From Chitinophagaceae bacterium (lineage in GTDB: Bacteria; Bacteroidota; Bacteroidia; Chitinophagales; Chitinophagaceae): 64,000 nt of DNA. A program made the position numbers and the translations under genes. Positions within the stretch are counted from its first letter, which is position 1, and each line of letters opens with the position of its first letter. Under the pieces are notes generated by a model. The model was not told the origin of the DNA, did not search any database, and saw only the letters and a list, made by a program, of their open reading frames with translations. Of this stretch, positions 60,231-64,000 are shown piece after piece. The stretch lies in the NCBI GenBank assembly GCA_016699815.1, contig CP065012.1, positions 2,581,001 through 2,645,000 of the forward strand, in the 5' to 3' direction.

Positions 60231-61421
60231 TTATTTTATAAGGGTATCTATTTCCTCATGTATCTGATGTTGGGTGGAAACAGATATTTCATTGGCTTTT
60301 TTAGCCTTAAATAAAGAAACAATTTGTAAAAAAATAAATTTAGGTATATGCCACAATGCCTTATATAAATTTTTGCCTGCACCGGAATTATATAAAGCTA
60401 TAAAAAAGCCAAGGGTAAAAAGCAATAAAGCAAATACCCAGGCCAATGCAAAATAGGGGTTGATGAAAAAGTTAATCACCGTTATAGCAAGGCAAAGAAT
60501 AAGCAACATAAATAATGGCGGCCTCACCAGCACAAATCCAAACAACCATTGATTAAGGTTGAAGTTAATAATTCCCTTTAACATGAGTTGAAAGCCGAAC
60601 TTTGAATATCGGAACCATGTATTAATCCATCTTGCCCTTTGCTTTACCAATTGGTCTGCCGACGCAGTTTTTTCGTCATACACTATGGCGTTTTCGGCAA
60701 ATGCAATCCGGTGATTGCGTAGGAGTATTTCTTTTTGAAGTATTTTATCAAACCCTGCGCCGGAAGAGTTGGAGCTTTGCAGGCATTCTTTGTAGAGCGC
60801 AGTGGTAAAAGCCATACCGGAACCCGAAAGCATGCAGGAAGAGCCTATCCCAAATAATATTTTCCGGTCATAAAAAAGATAATACATTTCATTAACGGCA
60901 TCAAGCGATGCATATTCTGTATTGGTGTTTTTAGCTGCTCTTACGCCCTGTACTGCTTTAAAGCCCCTGTTGAACCATTTATTGAGCCCGGACAGATAAG
61001 CCGGGTGCGTTAAATTATCACTGTCAATAATGGTTACAATATTATGAGGCCTTTTAAAATTGTTAATGGCGAGAAAATGGGATTTTAGCTGATTGCCCAA
61101 TGCAGGCTTCGGTTTTAGGATTACCAGTTTATCATGTTCGGGAAAAATTACGTCATCGCCACAGTTATCGGCAACTACATAAATCATATAATGCGGATAA
61201 TCCTGGTTCAATAAAGAGGTGATTACATTAGGCAGGTTGCCTGCATATTTATAAGCTGTAACAATAATGCCATAATCGGGCGCAAGAATGGGTTGGCTTT
61301 TAATTTTTTGCGTTTTAGATAAAAGTAACCACCAGGTATAGGATATAACCGGAAACAACAGGATGAGTGCAATAGCCACCTGGAAAACGATCCAAAAAAT
61401 AGTAAATACCTGCAATGCCAT
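60231..61421 (-). CDS. Processive glycosyltransferase family 2, membrane-bound
   Basis: 396 residues. One N-terminal membrane helix, a GT-A domain with V-T-A-Y-K, D-N-C-G-D and I-I-D-S-D-N (DxD type), the Q-R-A-R-W motif (QxxRW of processive synthases) and about three C-terminal helices. It would polymerise or extend a glycan at the inner membrane. It lies 6 bp from the acyltransferase and abuts the GT4 gene. Confidence 0.9.
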   Translation of the reverse strand: MALQVFTIFWIVFQVAIALILLFPVISYTWWLLLSKTQKIKSQPILAPDYGIIVTAYKYAGNLPNVITSLLNQDYPHYMIYVVADNCGDDVIFPEHDKLVILKPKPALGNQLKSHFLAINNFKRPHNIVTIIDSDNLTHPAYLSGLNKWFNRGFKAVQGVRAAKNTNTEYASLDAVNEMYYLFYDRKILFGIGSSCMLSGSGMAFTTALYKECLQSSNSSGAGFDKILQKEILLRNHRIAFAENAIVYDEKTASADQLVKQRARWINTWFRYSKFGFQLMLKGIINFNLNQWLFGFVLVRPPLFMLLILCLAITVINFFINPYFALAWVFALLLFTLGFFIALYNSGAGKNLYKALWHIPKFIFLQIVSLFKAKKANEISVSTQHQIHEEIDTLIK

Positions 61422-62561
61422 TTATAAATTATTTAAAACCATTTTATAAATTTCTTTAGTTTGATTTGCCGTTTTTTCCCAATTGAACCTTTGTGCATTT
61501 TTAAGGCCTTTTTCTTTTAGCTGGTTGTATAAATTTGCATCAGTAAGTAAACGGGTAATTGCCAAAAAAATTTCATTGGGGTTTGCAGCATCTACAAATA
61601 ATGCCGCATCTCCTGCAACTTCGGGTAATGAACTGTTGTGTGCGGTAATAACCGGTGTGCCGCAAGCCATACTTTCTACAAGTGGCAACCCAAAGCCTTC
61701 GGCAAAGGATGGGTATAAAAATAAATATGCATTGCTGTACAATAATGGCAGTGCAGCAGCTTCAATATATCCTGTATAAAGGATATTGTTTTCTGGTAGC
61801 AGCAAATTTTCTCTTTGGGCAATAGCTGTAATAGTTCCTTTGCTGCACCCTGAAATTACCAATGGCAGCGCATTTTCTTCTTTAAAACAATATTGAATGT
61901 AGGCTTTTAATACGCCGCTGGTATTTTTTCGGGTAGCGGTATTGCCAAAGTGCAGCAAATATTTTTCTGGGAGTTTATATTCCGTTCTAAAGGCAACCGA
62001 TTTTTGTATATCGGTACATGGCCTGTAAATAGCGTTGAGCCCGTTGTAAACTACATGCACTTTATTTGCCTGTACATTTAGTGCAGCAACTATTTCTTTT
62101 TTTGCAAATTCCGAAACGGCAATAATGGCTTTTGCTTTTTTTGCCGCTTTGGGTACTATCCACCGCCTGTACAGGTTGCCAAAATTTTGATAGGCAGAGC
62201 CCTTAAACCCACCGGCTTGCATATAAATTACATCATGTATGGTAACCACCATGGGCGTTTTGCAAAACAAAGGCGCAGTATTGGAGCAGCAATGTAATAA
62301 TGCTGCGTTTAATTTTTTTATAAATGATGGTAACAGTATTTGTTCCCAAATAGGGTAGGCCTTTGCAGGCAATTGGGCTACCGTAAAGTTGCTGCTGCTG
62401 GTTATGCATTCATCCACATCTTCTTTTACTACAACCTGGTAAATAAAATCGTTTCCGGCAGCATTTTTCAAGTGCTTTAATATTTCCAATGCTACTATTT
62501 CCATCCCGTGTTTTTTGGGGCGAAACAATCTTTGGGCTTCAATAGCAATTATTTTTTTCAT
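61422..62561 (-). CDS. Glycosyltransferase family 4
   Basis: 379 residues from the ATG at 62561, which overlaps the upstream stop by 4 bp; a longer frame begins upstream at a non-preferred codon. GT-B fold with the GT4 signature E-G-F-G-L-P-L-V-E-S-M-A-C-G-T-P-V-I (E-x7-E) and N-T-A-T-R-K-N for nucleotide-sugar binding. Cytoplasmic; it adds one sugar in repeat-unit assembly. Confidence 0.92.
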   Translation of the reverse strand: MKKIIAIEAQRLFRPKKHGMEIVALEILKHLKNAAGNDFIYQVVVKEDVDECITSSSNFTVAQLPAKAYPIWEQILLPSFIKKLNAALLHCCSNTAPLFCKTPMVVTIHDVIYMQAGGFKGSAYQNFGNLYRRWIVPKAAKKAKAIIAVSEFAKKEIVAALNVQANKVHVVYNGLNAIYRPCTDIQKSVAFRTEYKLPEKYLLHFGNTATRKNTSGVLKAYIQYCFKEENALPLVISGCSKGTITAIAQRENLLLPENNILYTGYIEAAALPLLYSNAYLFLYPSFAEGFGLPLVESMACGTPVITAHNSSLPEVAGDAALFVDAANPNEIFLAITRLLTDANLYNQLKEKGLKNAQRFNWEKTANQTKEIYKMVLNNL

Positions 62562-63469
62562 GATACAGCAGAATATTTTGTGTGTGTAACATTCCACCAC
62601 AGGGCCTTTAAATAAGTTTTGAGGTGTTTAAGCTTTCCGGTAAATAAATACAGCAAAAAAGTTTTGGGAAAACTAATACAGCAATAAAATAGCGTAAATA
62701 CCAACAATTGAAAAGGGTTGCAATTTCTTCTCATAAATAAAATGCGGTTGCGGGAAATATAATATTCCTTTAGTAAACTTTCTTTACCAACCGACATGGA
62801 TTCTTTATGGTAAATAACTGCCGCAGGTTCATAATAAATTTTATAGCCGGCTTTGTGTATCCTCATGCTCCAATCCCATTCTTCATAATAGAGAAAAAAC
62901 TTTTCGGGAAACATACCGGTTAAATTGGCCGCTTCTTTTTTTACCATCATGGCACAGCCATGTGCGCCAAAGGTATAGCCTGGGTTATCATACCTGCCAT
63001 CATCTTTCTCTTTATCGCCAATGCTGTGGGTGCGGCCGGTATACATGTTCATTTTAGCAAAGCCGGCAAATTGAATATAATCCGGGTTGTCGTAGTATTT
63101 TATTTTAGGGCAAACTACAGCAATTTGTTTATCGGTTTCAAATGGTTTTAATAATTTTTCTATTAAATCTGCCGTTACTTCAGTATCATTATTTACAATA
63201 AAATAGTAATCGCCATTTGCCTGCTGCATGCCCCAGTTGTTTCCCCCTGCAAAGCCAAGGTTGGTGTTGCTTTTCAATAGCTTTGTTTTTGGGAAATTTC
63301 CTTCAGTTATTTGTTGTGTAGGGTCTACCGTTGAGTTCATGTCGCAAACCAGTATCTCATAATTTTTATAGGATAACACTTTTGTAGATTCCAGGAACCT
63401 GCGGGTAGTATCTGTGCCATTATAGTTTAAAGTAATAATGGAAACCATTGGGTTTTGGTAAGCGTTCAT
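62558..63469 (-). CDS. Glycosyltransferase family 2
   Basis: 303 residues from the ATG at 63469; a TTG lies three codons further. N-terminal S-I-I-T-L-N-Y-N-G, nucleotide-sugar D-M-N-S, and V-N-N-D-T-E (DxD-like), then Y-Y-E-E-W-D-W-S. This is the rhamnosyltransferase-like branch of GT2. It follows the initiating sugar-phosphate transferase by 11 bp and so is probably the second step of the repeat unit. Confidence 0.9.
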   Translation of the reverse strand: MNAYQNPMVSIITLNYNGTDTTRRFLESTKVLSYKNYEILVCDMNSTVDPTQQITEGNFPKTKLLKSNTNLGFAGGNNWGMQQANGDYYFIVNNDTEVTADLIEKLLKPFETDKQIAVVCPKIKYYDNPDYIQFAGFAKMNMYTGRTHSIGDKEKDDGRYDNPGYTFGAHGCAMMVKKEAANLTGMFPEKFFLYYEEWDWSMRIHKAGYKIYYEPAAVIYHKESMSVGKESLLKEYYISRNRILFMRRNCNPFQLLVFTLFYCCISFPKTFLLYLFTGKLKHLKTYLKALWWNVTHTKYSAVS

Positions 63470-63480
63470 TACCTGCAAAT

Positions 63481-64000
63481 CTACACATTCGTTTTTTGTA
63501 AAAGCGCTGTAGGTGTTTTAAGCATTATTTTAAAATCACCTCCCAGGCTTCGGGTGCGGGCATAATCAATATCGAGGGAAACCCTTTCGGCCGTACTCAT
63601 TTCTTCGCTGCCCCTTTTAGAAACCTGCCATAGCCCTGTAATGCCAGCTGGTGCCATAAACCTTTCGGCCCATTCATCGGTAGTGAGGCTTACGGCTTCA
63701 TAAAGCGGCAAAGGCCTGTTGCCTACTATGCTCATATCGCCAAGGAGTACATTAAATAATTGAGGTAACTCATCTAAGCTGCTGTTACGAAGAAATTTTC
63801 CGCATTTTGTAATGCGTGGGTCGTCTTTTACTTTAAAAAAATTAGGGCCTTTTACTTCGGATGAGTATTGGTTTTGTGCAGATAATTCAGCAACTTTTTT
63901 ATCGGCATCTGCTACCATAGTACGAAACTTGTAAAATTTAAAAATCCTGAAACCCTGCCCTGCACGGGGGGAGCTGTAAATTGCCGGCCCTTTTGAGCCC
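63481..64000 (-). CDS. Initiating sugar-phosphate transferase (WbaP/WcaJ type), 5'-truncated by window
   Basis: The frame is open from 63481 to the right edge; an internal ATG at 63918 is not the true start. Residues upstream of it read G-P-A-I-Y-S-S-P-R-A-G-Q-G-F and Y-K-F-R-T-M, the conserved bacterial sugar transferase start. Downstream are D-P-R-I-T-K-C-G-K-F-L-R, S-L-D-E-L-P-Q-L-F-N-V-L and G-N-R-P-L-P. It transfers a sugar-1-phosphate to undecaprenyl phosphate and so starts exopolysaccharide or O-antigen synthesis. The N-terminal part is missing only because of the window. Confidence 0.93.
   Translation of the reverse strand, partial: GSKGPAIYSSPRAGQGFRIFKFYKFRTMVADADKKVAELSAQNQYSSEVKGPNFFKVKDDPRITKCGKFLRNSSLDELPQLFNVLLGDMSIVGNRPLPLYEAVSLTTDEWAERFMAPAGITGLWQVSKRGSEEMSTAERVSLDIDYARTRSLGGDFKIMLKTPTALLQKTNV

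Noticed and set aside
63481..63918. Complete 145-residue sugar transferase
   Set aside because: The reading frame continues to position 64000 with conserved family residues, so the ATG at 63918 is internal and the gene is truncated by the window.

Overview
The window looks like a chromosomal segment of a Bacteroidota bacterium, most likely family Chitinophagaceae. The evidence is AT-rich DNA, promoters of the TAnnTTTG type, almost no Shine-Dalgarno sequences, a type IX secretion (T9SS) plug protein and a T9SS-sorted cargo enzyme, the long three-domain form of IspG, a DUF2795 gene, and many secreted proteins whose signal peptides end in A-Q. This placement is inferred from family content; no 16S gene is present.

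Left edge (1-1700): a divergent tRNA-Arg(ACG) gene on the minus strand is followed downstream by a tandem array of an approximately 350-bp unit that runs off the window. Each unit holds a small GIY-YIG nuclease ORF and a tRNA-like segment that keeps the acceptor 3' strand, CCA and T-arm of the tRNA-Arg, but has a perfect GC-rich hairpin in place of the anticodon arm. The copies appear identical apart from one 1-base indel. This is the strongest candidate for an undescribed element here.

1.7-17.5 kb: an amidoligase-type trio (YbdK-like ligase, ATP-grasp protein and a divergent esterase), a TlpA-like thioredoxin, an NAD(P)-binding protein, a transaldolase, SRP RNA, the T9SS plug protein, a LolC/E-type permease, a dicarboxylate symporter and a secreted phosphohydrolase. 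Next comes a probable stress/redox module: double UspA protein, FMN split-barrel protein, REC-CRP fusion regulator and PAS histidine kinase.

17.5-31.7 kb: mostly housekeeping genes (recN, fabI, glycogen phosphorylase), then an mntR-mntH pair in which MntH carries a C-terminal UspA domain, a zincin, a GT9 glycosyltransferase, DedA, an amino-acid permease, a SPOR protein and an ECF sigma/anti-sigma pair.

31.8-44.5 kb: a long plus-strand run with miaB, two secreted paralogues of unknown function, a sigma-54 activator, lptE, a TPR protein, secG, a DUF3109 protein, a class D beta-lactamase, a BatB-BatC fusion, ispG and nadB. Several of these abut or overlap and are probably co-transcribed.

44.5-57.9 kb: a divergent pirin/HxlR pair with a palindromic operator candidate, an LpxL-like acyltransferase, a lone LuxR helix-turn-helix, a double-rhodanese MBL protein with a cysteine-free ArsR regulator, tsaB with a stripped-down 3-hydroxyacyl-CoA-dehydrogenase-like gene, an SSS symporter, an O-methyltransferase, a glucosaminidase/LysM protein, hpt, a YfbK-like VWA protein and a T9SS-exported hydrolase.

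Right edge (58-64 kb): a surface-polysaccharide locus. Reading the minus strand inward from the right edge, a sugar-phosphate transferase (running off the window) is followed by three glycosyltransferases and an acyltransferase. A methyltransferase converges on it from the left.
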